Below, piece by piece: positions 51,341-61,486 of a DNA stretch of 64,000 nucleotides (position 1 is its first letter; each line of letters opens with the position of its first letter). Both the position numbers and the translations under genes were made by a program. A model generated the notes under the pieces. The model did no database searches, was not told where the DNA came from, and worked only from the letters and a program-made list of their open reading frames with translations. The stretch comes from Lysobacter sp. BMK333-48F3 (lineage in GTDB: Bacteria; Pseudomonadota; Gammaproteobacteria; Xanthomonadales; Xanthomonadaceae): the NCBI RefSeq assembly GCF_019733395.1, contig NZ_JAIHOO010000001.1:2728501-2792500 (forward strand). Reading direction: 5' to 3'.

Positions 51341-53002
51341 GTGAACAAGCACGTCGCCCCGCTGCCCGCTTTGCTCGCTCTCGCCTTGTCCGCCGCCATC
51401 GCGCCGGCGGCCGCACAGACTTCCGCTGCCGCGCAGGCCCATGTCCACGACCAGTCGCGGCTGAGCCCCGGCGAAGACCCGTTCAAGCCGGTGTTCATCG
51501 TCACTTCGCGCGACACCTACGACGCCGGGGTCAAGACCTTGGCCCGCAACTCCACCGGCGTGCAGAACGGCGCCGGCGCCAAGCTGGTGATCGCCGAACT
51601 CAAGACCCACCAGCTCACCGACGTGACCCACCACGTGCACGAGAAGGAGAAGCGCTGCGGCGGCTTCGTCGCTTTCGACAGCCGCGAAGAGGCCGAAGCC
51701 TTCGTCCGCAACGACCGCACCGCGCAGGCGATGGCGACCCAGTTCGCGACCTATACCATCGACAACCAGGCCACAGTGACGCCGTGGCTGAGCCAGGTCG
51801 CCGAGGCCAACATCCGCGGCACCATCAACCATCTGTCGACCTCGTACCCGAACCGCTACTACGCCTCGACCCACGGCCGCACTTCGGCGACCTGGATCAA
51901 GGACAACTGGCTGAGCCTGGCCAACGGCCGCAGCGACGTCAGCGCCGAGCTCTACACCGGCTGCACCACCTGCTCGACCCAGCCCTCGGCGATCCTGACC
52001 ATCCAGGGCACGGACCTGCCGAACGAAGTGGTGGTGCTGGGCGCGCACCTGGACTCGATCTCCAGCACCGGCAGCGGCGACGCGATGACCGCGCCGGGCG
52101 CCGACGACGACGCCTCCGGCATCGCCACCCTGACCGAAGTGGCGCGCATCGCCCTGGCCAGCGGCTGGAAGCCCAAGCGCACGATCAAGTTCATGGGCTA
52201 TGCGGCCGAGGAAGTCGGCCTGCGCGGCTCCAAGGCCATCGCCACCGATTTCAAGAACCGCGGCGTCAACGTGGTCGGCGTGCTGCAGCTGGACATGACC
52301 AACTACCGCACCAGCGGCACGCCGGAAGTGCGCCTGGTCAGCGACTACTCGAACTCGGCCCTGCAGCAGTTCCTGCGTGACCTGCATTCGACCTACCTCG
52401 GCGGCACCCTCGGCAGCTACACCTGCGGCTACGGCTGCTCCGACCATGCCTCCTGGACCTCAGCCGGATTCCCGGCGGCGATCTACTTCGAGGGCGGCAA
52501 CAGCAGCGGCGGCTACTTCTCCTCGATCCACACGCCCAACGACAAGCTGTCCAACATGGGCAACTCGGCGACCAACAGCGTGCCCTTCGCCAAGCTCGGC
52601 CTGGCCTTCCTCGGCGAACTGGGCAAGACCGCCGGCACCGGCCCGGGCCCGGGTCCGGGCACCCAGACCTACACCAACGGCGCCGACTACGCGGTCAACG
52701 ACAACGCCACCGTCGACAGCCCGATCACGGTCTCCGGCCGCACCGGCAACGCCCCGACCAGCGCCTCGGTGTCGGTGAACATCGTCCACACCTACCGCGG
52801 CGACCTGAAGGTCGACCTGGTCGCGCCGGACGGCTCGCTCTACAACATCAGCAACCGCGCCGGCGGCAGCGCCGACAACGTGACCGGCACCTTCACCTTC
52901 AACCTGTCCAGCGAACCGCTCAACGGCACCTGGAAGCTGCGGGTGAACGACAACGCCAGCCAGGACACTGGCCGCATCGATACCTGGAGCATTACCTTCT
53001 GA
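51341..53002 (+). CDS. Secreted M28 aminopeptidase with P domain
   Basis: 553 residues. I use the GTG start at 51341, preceded by AGGAG, because it begins directly with the signal peptide (about 1-26, ending AAAQ). The M28 domain (about 150-430) has metal ligands in GAHLDSI (His236, Asp238), ADDDASG (Asp255-257), AAEEVGL (Glu290, Glu291), QLDMTNY (Asp318) and SSIHTPND (His). A Cys pair (CTTC) and CGYGCSD probably form disulphides. The P domain is at about 440-553, with no PKD. It releases N-terminal residues from peptides, complementing the endo- and carboxypeptidases upstream. Confidence 0.94.
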   Translation: MNKHVAPLPALLALALSAAIAPAAAQTSAAAQAHVHDQSRLSPGEDPFKPVFIVTSRDTYDAGVKTLARNSTGVQNGAGAKLVIAELKTHQLTDVTHHVHEKEKRCGGFVAFDSREEAEAFVRNDRTAQAMATQFATYTIDNQATVTPWLSQVAEANIRGTINHLSTSYPNRYYASTHGRTSATWIKDNWLSLANGRSDVSAELYTGCTTCSTQPSAILTIQGTDLPNEVVVLGAHLDSISSTGSGDAMTAPGADDDASGIATLTEVARIALASGWKPKRTIKFMGYAAEEVGLRGSKAIATDFKNRGVNVVGVLQLDMTNYRTSGTPEVRLVSDYSNSALQQFLRDLHSTYLGGTLGSYTCGYGCSDHASWTSAGFPAAIYFEGGNSSGGYFSSIHTPNDKLSNMGNSATNSVPFAKLGLAFLGELGKTAGTGPGPGPGTQTYTNGADYAVNDNATVDSPITVSGRTGNAPTSASVSVNIVHTYRGDLKVDLVAPDGSLYNISNRAGGSADNVTGTFTFNLSSEPLNGTWKLRVNDNASQDTGRIDTWSITF

Positions 53003-53008
53003 AAGCCG

Positions 53009-53041
53009 GCGCCCCGGCCGGGTCGAACCCGGCCGGGGCGC
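53009..53041 (+). terminator. Hairpin terminator of the M28 aminopeptidase gene
   Basis: Stem of about 13-15 bp: GCCCCGGCCGGGT (53011-53023) / ACCCGGCCGGGGC (53027-53039), CGA loop. The T run is weak (CTTCG). The rest of 53042-53362 shows nothing clear. Confidence 0.65.
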
Positions 53042-53362
53042 TTCGATCGAGCCCGAGGCGGATTTCCGCGTCCGTACTCCCGAGGAATTTTCCGTATCGA
53101 TCGACGCAAGCGGGACCTCGCGTCGCTCCGATCTTGTTTCATTCTCGCAACCAGCCCCGATGCGTCGCGCAGCGCCTGCGGCCGCATCTCGAGCATGAAC
53201 GATCAGTGAATTGTTCCTGCCACTCGCGGGGCCGCATTTCTACTTTCCCCTGTAACAGCGCGCTGCCGCGTCGGTCGCGCCGTTGCTTCGGATGCCCCAG
53301 GGCACGGAGCAGCGGCGGGGCGGCGCGGTTTCGCACCGGGCCAGCTCAGGGGGAAGAACAAC

Positions 53363-56300
53363 ATGAACTTGCGTACTTGGATCGCCGCGGCGCATGCCTG
53401 GGCGGAGATGGCGGGGGGCTTCGCGGCATCCAAGACCACTGCTCGCCGACCGAGCCGCTTGCGTCGCTACGCCGCGGCCCTGGCGCTGGCTGGGGTGCTG
53501 TACGCGTGGGCCGGCTCGGTGCTCGCCGCCACCTACACCGTGACCAGCCTCAGCGACGGCGCCGGCAGTTGCTCTGGCGTCAGTCCGAACTTCAGCTGCA
53601 CCACGTTGCGTGCGGCGATAACGGCGGCCAACCTGACCGTCGGGGTGGCCGACACGATCGCGTTCAGCGTTTCGGGAACGATCAACGTCACCTCGGCCTT
53701 GCCGTCAGTCACCAGTACCCTGAGCATGGACAACAGCGGCATCACTCTCAACGGTGGTGGCGGAAGCTACAACGCTATCCGATTTTCCGGCGTCGGCGCC
53801 AGCGGCAGTGTGCTGCAGAACTACACGATTACGAACTTCAACCAAACTTTCGTGTCCGTCGAGAGCGGTGCGGCCAACGTCACGATTGCCGGAAATACGT
53901 TGACAGGGAGCGTGACGACCTTCGACGGCATCCGGTGCCTGGACAGCGACAATTGCAGCGTCACCAACAATACGCTGAACGGAAGCTTCGCTTACGGCAT
54001 CAGCTACTACAACTTCGTCGCCATCGCCGGATACAACGGGACCATCACCGGAAACGTCATCAACGCGACCACGACCAATAGCGGCATCGGTCTGGGCAGC
54101 GGTGGCAACGTGACCATCAGCAACAATCAGCTGTCGGCGTCGAACGGTTGCGGAATCAATCTGTATCAGAATTTCGCGGCCGGAAATACCAGCAACAACA
54201 CCATCACCAACAACACCCTGTCCGGCGGAACCGGTACGGGCATTTGCCTGACCGATACCCAAGGGGCGCAGACCAACAGCAATACCATTCAGGGCAACAG
54301 CATCACCGGAATGGGCGGTGGCGGGATCCGGTTGAGCTCGACCGGGGCCGGCGGAATCGCCGGCAACGCGATCACCGGTAACACCATAACCGGCAACGGC
54401 GGGGCCGGCGTCGCCGTCGTCGGCGTCAATGCGCAGAACAACTTCATCGCCGCCAATACCCGCATTTCCGGAAACGGTGGCCTCGGCATCGACCTGGGCG
54501 CCAGCGGCGTGACCGCCAACGACGTCGGCGACACCGACACCGGCTCGAACGGGTTGCAGAATTTCCCTGTGATCACCGGCATCGCCGGGAATGCGGTCAG
54601 CTTCACCTTGGGCACGAACGCCAACGCCAACGGTTACCGCATCGACTTCTACAACAACGCCAGCGGGCTGGATCCGACCGGTTTCGGCGAGGGGCAGAGC
54701 TGGCTTGGAAGCTGCATCGTGATCACATTCAGCGCCACCGCACCCAGCACCTGCACGATCGCAGGAGTGAACGCGGCCAGCCTGCGGATGACCGCGACGC
54801 GCTGCCTGACGGCGGCTTGCACCAGCGGCGCCACCTCGGAGTTCAACGGTCCTTCCTCCACCGACCTACGGATCACCAAAACCGACGGCCAGACCATCTA
54901 TACGCCGGGCCAGACCATCGCCTATACCATCGTGGTCACCAACGCTGGGACGACGTCGGTGAGCGGCGCCGTCATCACCGATCCGGCCGTGAGCGGATTG
55001 ACGGTCGGCAGCGTGACCTGCGGCAGCCCAACCGCTGGCTCCGCCTGTCCTTCGGCCGCCAACACCACCGTGGCGCTGATGCAAGGCGCCGGCATCGTCA
55101 TTCCCACACTGACCCCGGGCGGAAGCGTGACCTTCACCGTCAATGCGACCGTAGCTGCGGGCGCGAGCGGAAATCTGACCAATACGGCCAGCGTCGCCGC
55201 GCCGAGTGGGGTGACCGAAAGCGCGAGCGCGGACAATACGGTTTCAGACATCGACGGCATGCAGCCCAGTTTCGGCACTTGCGACTCGCGGCTGTGGTTG
55301 GAGCAGTCGCCCAATGGCACCACGCCGACTACGCTGTACCAAATCGATACCAACGCCAATCCGCTGACGTTCAATCCGATCGGCATCGCAAATTCGACCT
55401 ACAACGCGGTCGGCTACAACCCGGCCGACAACTACCAATACGGCCTGATCACCAATCCGGCCGGGAATACACTGGTGAAGATCGGCGCCGACGGCAGCGC
55501 TGTCAGTCTCGGCGCGGTCAGCGGACTGCCGTCGGCGGTCTACATTACCGGCGCGTTCGGCACTGCCGGCAATATCCTCTACGTCAAGAGCAACGTCGCC
55601 GCCGGCACGACCCTGTACGCGATCAACGTGACCACGTTGACCGCGACGCCGATCAGTCTGAGCGCGGCGATCAATATCGCTGATTGGGCCTGGGTCGGCG
55701 GCTTGCTGTATGGCGTCACCAACGGCGGGCAGTTGGTCTCGGTCAACCCAAGCACCGGTGCGGTGACCAACATCGGTCCGCCGAACGGCCTTCCGGCCGG
55801 CTTCTTCGGCGCCATGTACGGCGCACCGAACGGTTTGTACGGTTCCGGCAACAACCCGCCCAACGGCTTCTACAAATTCGACCTGGCCACCGGCGCGGCG
55901 ACCCTGATCAGCGGCGCCCCGGGTTCGCAATCGAACGACGGCTCCAACTGTCCGACCGCCAATATCACCTTCGGCGCCGACATGCAGATCACCAAGACCA
56001 ATACGCCCGCGTCGGGGCCGAACGATCTGGCCAACGACAGCTACACGCCGGGTACGGCGCGCACCTACACCGTCGTGGTTACCAACGCCGGCCCGTTCGG
56101 TGCCGCCAACGCGGTGTTCACCGATCCGGCGATCGCCAATTTCACGGTGAGTTCGGTGACCTGCGGCAGCCCGACCGGCGGCGGCGTCTGCCCGAGCGTG
56201 GCCAACACCACCGTGGCCCTGATGCAGGGCGGCGGGATCGCGATTCCGTCGCTGCCTTACAGCAACAACACCGCCAGCAGCGTCACCTTCACCGTGACCG

Positions 56301-57403
56301 GCACCGTCGCCGCGGGCGCGACCGGCGCGCTGGCCAATGTCGCCAACGTCGCGGTTGGCGCTGGAACCAGCGACGCCACACAGAGCAACAACAGCGCCAC
56401 CGACACCGACACGCCGACCGGCACCATCGTGATCGTCAAGGACGCGGTGCCCAACGACGCCCAGGACTTCGCCTTCACCACCGCCGGCACCGGCCTGAGC
56501 GCCTTCAGCCTCGACGACGATGTCGACGGCACCCTGCCGAACACGCGCACCTTCACTGGGCTGGAATCGGGCAGCTATAGCGTGACCGAAGGCGTGGTCG
56601 CCAACTGGACCTTGACCGGCCTGAGCTGCGCCGATCCCGACAACGGCACTGTGGTCGACCTGGCCAATCGTCTGGCGACGATCGACATCGATTCGGGCGA
56701 AACGGTGACCTGCACCTACGTCAACAGCAATCGGGCCGTGCTGCGTTTGCAAAAGGCGCTGCCGCTAGGGCGCTTCGCCGCGACCGACCAATTCGTATTG
56801 CAGATCGCTGGTGCCGGTGCCCCGGCGCCGGTGACCACCACCGGCAGCGGCAGTACGGCGACCGGTACGGTGACCGCGGACCCCGTGACCGCCGGTACCG
56901 CGTACACCTTGTCGGAATCCGTCGCTGCGGGTGGGGATTTGAGCAACTACACCAGCGCCTACGCCTGCACCAATGCTCTGGCCGGAGGGCAGACTCCGAG
57001 CGGCAGCGGCGCCAGCTTCAGTGTGACGCCTGCGCCCGGCGACGACCTGACCTGCACAATCAGCAATACGCGCAAGCCCTTGGCCGACCTGACGATCACC
57101 AAGACGAACACGCCGGGCGTCAACGGCGAGGTCGATCAGGCGAACGACATCTTGGTCCGCGGCCAGACTACGAGCTATACCATCGTGGTTGGCAACGCCG
57201 GGCCGGACTCGGTGACTGGTGCGATATTGCGCGACCCGATTGCCGGACGCGTGGGCCTGGACTGCCCCGGCCCGGCGACCTGCGCCGGTACCGGTTGTCC
57301 GTCGCCGAGCCTGAGCATGGCGCAGCTCGACGGTGGCGTGACCTTGGGAACGATAGCGCTCAACGATACGGTCGCGGTGACTTTCGCCTGCACCGTGCAG
57401 TAG
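53363..57403 (+). CDS. Large secreted beta-helix / DUF11 repeat protein
   Basis: 1346 residues. A long N-terminus with a hydrophobic stretch (RYAAALALAGVLYAWAGSVLA) acts as signal. Residues about 57-400 form a right-handed parallel beta-helix (NTITNNTLSGG-, NTITGNGGAG-type turns), as in adhesins or polysaccharide lyases. DUF11 domains lie at about 510-635, 880-1015 and 1240-1346 (TITKTNTPG, YTIVVTNAG, GAVITDPAV). Between them are a propeller-like repeat region (about 640-870) and a SpaA/SdrB-like beta region (about 1020-1240). The protein ends inside DUF11-like sequence with no IPTL-type or autotransporter anchor. Codons end in A or T more often than in the neighbours, hinting at transfer. 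Its role is unknown, perhaps surface adhesion. Confidence 0.85.
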   Translation: MNLRTWIAAAHAWAEMAGGFAASKTTARRPSRLRRYAAALALAGVLYAWAGSVLAATYTVTSLSDGAGSCSGVSPNFSCTTLRAAITAANLTVGVADTIAFSVSGTINVTSALPSVTSTLSMDNSGITLNGGGGSYNAIRFSGVGASGSVLQNYTITNFNQTFVSVESGAANVTIAGNTLTGSVTTFDGIRCLDSDNCSVTNNTLNGSFAYGISYYNFVAIAGYNGTITGNVINATTTNSGIGLGSGGNVTISNNQLSASNGCGINLYQNFAAGNTSNNTITNNTLSGGTGTGICLTDTQGAQTNSNTIQGNSITGMGGGGIRLSSTGAGGIAGNAITGNTITGNGGAGVAVVGVNAQNNFIAANTRISGNGGLGIDLGASGVTANDVGDTDTGSNGLQNFPVITGIAGNAVSFTLGTNANANGYRIDFYNNASGLDPTGFGEGQSWLGSCIVITFSATAPSTCTIAGVNAASLRMTATRCLTAACTSGATSEFNGPSSTDLRITKTDGQTIYTPGQTIAYTIVVTNAGTTSVSGAVITDPAVSGLTVGSVTCGSPTAGSACPSAANTTVALMQGAGIVIPTLTPGGSVTFTVNATVAAGASGNLTNTASVAAPSGVTESASADNTVSDIDGMQPSFGTCDSRLWLEQSPNGTTPTTLYQIDTNANPLTFNPIGIANSTYNAVGYNPADNYQYGLITNPAGNTLVKIGADGSAVSLGAVSGLPSAVYITGAFGTAGNILYVKSNVAAGTTLYAINVTTLTATPISLSAAINIADWAWVGGLLYGVTNGGQLVSVNPSTGAVTNIGPPNGLPAGFFGAMYGAPNGLYGSGNNPPNGFYKFDLATGAATLISGAPGSQSNDGSNCPTANITFGADMQITKTNTPASGPNDLANDSYTPGTARTYTVVVTNAGPFGAANAVFTDPAIANFTVSSVTCGSPTGGGVCPSVANTTVALMQGGGIAIPSLPYSNNTASSVTFTVTGTVAAGATGALANVANVAVGAGTSDATQSNNSATDTDTPTGTIVIVKDAVPNDAQDFAFTTAGTGLSAFSLDDDVDGTLPNTRTFTGLESGSYSVTEGVVANWTLTGLSCADPDNGTVVDLANRLATIDIDSGETVTCTYVNSNRAVLRLQKALPLGRFAATDQFVLQIAGAGAPAPVTTTGSGSTATGTVTADPVTAGTAYTLSESVAAGGDLSNYTSAYACTNALAGGQTPSGSGASFSVTPAPGDDLTCTISNTRKPLADLTITKTNTPGVNGEVDQANDILVRGQTTSYTIVVGNAGPDSVTGAILRDPIAGRVGLDCPGPATCAGTGCPSPSLSMAQLDGGVTLGTIALNDTVAVTFACTVQ

Positions 57404-57425
57404 CGCCGAGGTCGAGCGCTGCGCC

Positions 57426-57471
57426 CCGTCCGCGCCTGGACTCGTCCTGGCGCGGTGTGAGGCGCGGACGG
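57426..57471. terminator. Long-loop hairpin between converging genes
   Basis: Arms CCGTCCGCGCC (57426-57436) and GGCGCGGACGG (57461-57471) with a 24-base loop between the DUF11 protein stop and the kinase stop. It could serve both strands; there is no T run. Confidence 0.4.
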
Positions 57472-57523
57472 CATCGTCGCCGAGCCGTATGGCCCTGCCG
57501 ATCCTGGGCCAAAGGGGCGGGGC

Positions 57524-60418
57524 TCAGGTCGTGAAGCGGCCTGTGCGGGCTAGCGAATCGAGTCCGTCCTGGGCCTGCTTGACCCAGGGGTGCCCCGGTC
57601 CGAGCCAGCGCAGAGCCGTATCGCGCAAGCGATGGAGGAACAGGCGTGCGCCTTCACGGTCGCCATTGCGCAGGGCGATATTGGCGCGGGTGTTGAGAAT
57701 ATTGCACAGCACCAGCCTGGCCCGGAGCTGGGGCAGGGCGGCTTCGACTTGCGGCGTGATCGCCGCCAGTTGCGCATCGGCCGCAGCCAGATCGCCTTCG
57801 TAATAGGAGAGCTGCGCCAGGCTGTAGAGAATGCGGAAGCGCAGGCTGTGCGAGGCGCTGAAGTAGCGCTCGCTGTCGGCAGCGACTTCGCCCATCAGCT
57901 GCCTCGCGGCGGTGCGGTCGCCGCCGATATTGCGGTTGGCCAGCTCGCGTGCGTAGTACAGCTTGGGCGTGAAGATGGGGATCTTTTGCCGGTTGGCTTC
58001 GTCGATCACCGTCGCCAACAGCGCCATGCCCTCCGCCAGCAGGCGTTGCCGTTCTTCGCTCGGTAGCGTTGTGGGCTTGCGATGCAGCAGCATTACCCCG
58101 AGGTCGGCCTGCGCGCGCAGCGCGGCTTCGTGCCTGGGGCCGTAGGCGGCGCTTAAGATCGCCACGACGCGACGCATCTCGGCCAAACGCTCGGCGTAGC
58201 TGTGCTCGGCGAGAAAGTACAGCTGGGTCGATACGCGCAAGGCTTCGGCGTACTCCGGATGCGATTCGCCGTAGCGCGCGCGCAGGATGTCTTTGCCGCG
58301 TTCGATCGAGGACCGGCAATCCTCGGGACGCTCGCCAGCGCATTGGCTGTCGGCCAGCGCCACCCAGGCGCGTCCGGTATCGGGATGGCGGTCGCCGAGC
58401 GTGCGGCGACGTTCGGCGAGCAGGCGCTGGGCCAGGTTCTGCGCTTCGGCGAACCGCTCCTGCAGGGTCAGCAGTTTGACCAGCTTTTCGCGCGCTTGAT
58501 TGGCCAGCGGCGGCTGCGCGGCGGCGACGGCGATGGCGCGGCGGAAATCGGCTTCGGCCTGCGGTAGGTTCAGCAGGCGCGCATTCCAATGGCCGCGTAG
58601 GATCAACAGTTCGGCATACGGCGCCGGCGCGTTTCCAGAGGGCTCTTGCGCCAGCGCCAGCGCCGCGTCGAGCGCGGCCTGGGCGTCGCGGTGCTGCAGC
58701 AGCTCCCAATCGCTGCGCGCGATTTCGGTCAGCAGGCGCACCCGCAGCGGCCGGCTGGCCGGATCGTGGGGCACCTGGTCCAGGGCCCGCTCGGCGACGC
58801 TGCGCGCCTGGCGGTGGCGCGCCTGCAGGTTCAGCAGCGAGGCCAAGGTGGCGCGGGTTTCCAGCGAAGGCGCTCCGTCGCGATCGAGCTGGCGTGCAGC
58901 CTCGTCGGCCAGGCGGGTGGCGTTGGCGTAGTCGCCGATCACGGCATGGCTGCGCGCCAACGAGGCTAGTGCGCCGGCAAACGTGCGCGGCTGAGCCGAG
59001 AGGTCGAGCGCACGGACTTTGGTTTCGACGTCGCGCAGCAAGGCATTGGAGGAGAACGGCGTATCGCTGAGTCCGGACAGGGTCGCCGAGCCCAGGGTTT
59101 CCTCGAACAGCCGGCTTACGGCGAGAGTAGCCTGGGCTTCGCGCTCGACCCGATAGGCCTGCCACCAGGTCGCGCCGCTTCCGATCGCCGCAGTCAGCGC
59201 GGCTACGCCGGCCAGGCCCAGCGCCAGTCGATGCCGACGCAGGAAACGGCCAGCGCGGTATAGCCGGCCGGCGTCGCGCGCGCGCACCGGACGCTGCTGC
59301 AGCCAGCGCTGCAGGTCGTCGCCGAGTTCGTCCGCGCTGCGGTAGCGCTGCGCGGGATCGGCGTGCAGGCAACGTTCGACGATCGCGGCGAGGTCGCCGC
59401 TGACCTGTCGGACCAGGGCGCGGTTGCCGGGCAGGTTGCGGTTCGCGACCGTTTGCGGCGCAGCCGTGGCGGCGGCGTGGACCAGCCGTTCTGCGCTCGC
59501 GCCCGGCGACGGCGCCGCCAGCCACTGACTGGCCTGGGCCAGCAGCGAGCGCGAGGGGGCTACGCCGGTGAGCAACTGAGCGATGACCGCACCCAGCGAG
59601 TAAAGATCCGAGGCGATGCACGGCGCCGCACCGCGGAACACGATTTCCGGCGCGGTGTAGCCCGGCGTGAGCGCCAGCGGCGCGGCCTGCGTTTCCGTGC
59701 TCAGGCTCAACGGTGCGGCCAGACCGAAATCGAGCAACTGCACTCGGCCTTCCTCGGTGACCAGCAGGTTGGACGGCTTGAGATCCTGGTGCAGCACGCC
59801 CTGGGCGTGCGCATAGGCCAGTGCGTCGCAGACCTGGCCGAGCAAGGCGACGCGGTCGCGCAAGGTCTTGCCGCGGCGATCGCACCAGCGATCGATGGGT
59901 TCGCCCTCGACGTACTGCAGCGCGAACCAGGGATGGCCTTGCGGATCTACGCCGCCATCCAGCAGCGGCGTGATGTTGGGGTGCTGCAGGCGCGCCAGAT
60001 GCCTGCGTTCGGCTTGCAAGGCTTCGCTCAGGCGCGGCGACGACAGTTCGGCGCGCACGCACTTTAGGGCGACGCGTTGCTCGTACTGGCGGTCGTCGCG
60101 CAGGGCCTCGTAGACGATGCCCATGCCGCCCTGGCCGATCTTGCGCACCAATCGCCACGGCCCGAGCCGGGTGCCGATGCGGTCCTCGCCTTCGCCGGGG
60201 GCGTCGTCGTCGTTGCCGGCCGGCAGCGCGCCGGTCAGGGACGGCAGCGAGCGGTCCAGCGGATGCCCATCGGCATCGGCGGCGATCATCGCCGCCAGCA
60301 AGGCATGCGCTTGCGGGTCGTCGCGGCGCGCGTCGTCGAGGAAGTGCGGCCGCCGGCGCGGCTCCAGGTCGACGTAAGTGCGGAACAGGGACAGTACGCG
60401 GGCGTCGACCGAGCTCAT
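57524..60418 (-). CDS. Ser/Thr protein kinase with transmembrane segment and TPR-like repeats
   Basis: 964 residues. The kinase domain (about 84-350) has the P-loop GQGGMG (96-101), Lys119 (VALKC), catalytic loop HQDLKPSN (210-217; Arg of HRD replaced by Gln) and DFG (230-232). A membrane helix lies near 405-425 (LGLAGVAALTAAIGSG). A long helical TPR-like sensor region fills the rest (about 430-964), predicted periplasmic. It starts 12 bases after the ECF sigma stop on the same strand. Xanthomonads are known to have ECF sigma factors activated by such kinases. A GTG at 60427 is an alternative start. Confidence 0.92.
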   Translation of the reverse strand: MSSVDARVLSLFRTYVDLEPRRRPHFLDDARRDDPQAHALLAAMIAADADGHPLDRSLPSLTGALPAGNDDDAPGEGEDRIGTRLGPWRLVRKIGQGGMGIVYEALRDDRQYEQRVALKCVRAELSSPRLSEALQAERRHLARLQHPNITPLLDGGVDPQGHPWFALQYVEGEPIDRWCDRRGKTLRDRVALLGQVCDALAYAHAQGVLHQDLKPSNLLVTEEGRVQLLDFGLAAPLSLSTETQAAPLALTPGYTAPEIVFRGAAPCIASDLYSLGAVIAQLLTGVAPSRSLLAQASQWLAAPSPGASAERLVHAAATAAPQTVANRNLPGNRALVRQVSGDLAAIVERCLHADPAQRYRSADELGDDLQRWLQQRPVRARDAGRLYRAGRFLRRHRLALGLAGVAALTAAIGSGATWWQAYRVEREAQATLAVSRLFEETLGSATLSGLSDTPFSSNALLRDVETKVRALDLSAQPRTFAGALASLARSHAVIGDYANATRLADEAARQLDRDGAPSLETRATLASLLNLQARHRQARSVAERALDQVPHDPASRPLRVRLLTEIARSDWELLQHRDAQAALDAALALAQEPSGNAPAPYAELLILRGHWNARLLNLPQAEADFRRAIAVAAAQPPLANQAREKLVKLLTLQERFAEAQNLAQRLLAERRRTLGDRHPDTGRAWVALADSQCAGERPEDCRSSIERGKDILRARYGESHPEYAEALRVSTQLYFLAEHSYAERLAEMRRVVAILSAAYGPRHEAALRAQADLGVMLLHRKPTTLPSEERQRLLAEGMALLATVIDEANRQKIPIFTPKLYYARELANRNIGGDRTAARQLMGEVAADSERYFSASHSLRFRILYSLAQLSYYEGDLAAADAQLAAITPQVEAALPQLRARLVLCNILNTRANIALRNGDREGARLFLHRLRDTALRWLGPGHPWVKQAQDGLDSLARTGRFTT

Positions 60419-60430
60419 GCGCGCCACCGC

Positions 60431-61084
60431 TCAGTGCGCCGGCAAGTCCAGCGAGTCGCCCTGGCCCAGGCGGGCGATCAGGTAGCTGCGCGCGGTGCGC
60501 CATTCGCGCCGCACCCGGTCCTCGCCGAGCCCGAGCAGGGCGCCGATCTCCTTGTCGTTCAAGCCGCCGAAATAGCGCAGTTCGACGATGGACACCAGCC
60601 GTTCGTCGATCTTGCCCAGGTGGTCCAGCAGTTGGTCCATCAGCACCAGTTGCTCTATCCGCGCGCTTTCGCCGATCCGATGCTGGCCGTCGAGATCGAC
60701 GAATTCGATGCCGCTGCCGCGTTTGTCGGCGACCGCCTTCTTGGTCTCGTCGAGGATCGCGTAACGCATCGCACGCGCGACCAGGGCGATCAGATGGAAG
60801 CGGCTTTCCGCCGACTCGGCGGCGCCGGCCATCTTCAGCCAGGCTTCGCTGATCAGCGAGGTCGGCGACAGCGGGGCGTGGCGCCGGCGCTGTCGCAGTT
60901 GGGCGCGGGCGAGCCGGTGCAGGTCCTGGTAGATCCGACTGTAGATCAGGTCCCAGGCGTCGCTGCGGCCGCCGCGGGCCTGGTGCAGCAGGACGGTCAC
61001 CGACTCGACCGTGGTGTCCGGCAGGGACCACAAAGCTTGGGCGGCGGGCATGGACGGAGCGGTTCCAGGCTCGGGTAACGGCAT
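60431..61084 (-). CDS. ECF sigma factor paired with the kinase
   Basis: 217 residues. Region 2 is around IYQDLHRLARAQLRQRRRHAPLSPTSLISEAWLKM. Region 4 is LVSIVELRYFGGLNDKEIGALLGLGEDRVRREWRTARSYL with a helix-turn-helix. The PTSLISEAWL and ELRYFGGL features are typical of the sigma-70 group linked to Ser/Thr kinases, so phosphorylation rather than an anti-sigma factor may control it. A start at ATG 61084 lacks a Shine-Dalgarno; ATG 61051 (MPAAQALWS) is an alternative. Confidence 0.88.
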   Translation of the reverse strand: MPLPEPGTAPSMPAAQALWSLPDTTVESVTVLLHQARGGRSDAWDLIYSRIYQDLHRLARAQLRQRRRHAPLSPTSLISEAWLKMAGAAESAESRFHLIALVARAMRYAILDETKKAVADKRGSGIEFVDLDGQHRIGESARIEQLVLMDQLLDHLGKIDERLVSIVELRYFGGLNDKEIGALLGLGEDRVRREWRTARSYLIARLGQGDSLDLPAH

Positions 61085-61089
61085 TAATT

Positions 61090-61103
61090 GTGATTGTTAT
61101 CAC
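61090..61103. promoter_or_regulatory. AT-rich palindrome at the ECF sigma start
   Basis: GTGAT-TGTT-ATCAC (61090-61103) within an unusually AT-rich stretch, 6 bases upstream of ATG 61084. It may be an operator or contain the -10 region of a leaderless transcript. The rest of 61104-61430 holds no gene. Confidence 0.45.
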
Positions 61104-61422
61104 GAAATTGAGCCAGCCAAGGGGCCGATCGAGGCGACGAACGGGGCCGGGAGGCGGACTAGTGCAACAAAGCACATTCTTGCGTGGCGTCCGAAGCCGG
61201 TGGAGATCGTCCGTCCGCGGTTACCGTCGGCCTGCGGCGAGGCCGTCGGTGCGGCCATCGCGCTTGCGGGCGCGGCCACTTCGGTCCGCGCCGATGTCTC
61301 GCGAAACACGGCGAGGAGGCGAGCGGATTTCGTCGGCATCGAGTGCGGTCAGAACCATCGCCGAAGCGGCGTTTGACGTATGGATCGAAACAAACCGGGC
61401 GCCCTGGGCGCCTATGCCTCGA

Positions 61423-61454
61423 TAAAACAATACGGGCGCCCGAGGGCGCCCGTA
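61423..61454 (-). terminator. Terminator of the asparaginase-like gene
   Basis: 11-bp stem TACGGGCGCCC (61431-61441) / GGGCGCCCGTA (61444-61454). On the minus strand it is followed by TTGTTTTATC. It lies about 35 bases after the stop. Confidence 0.8.
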
Positions 61455-61486
61455 GGGAAACCGAGCCGGCGTCGTCGCCGGTGGGC

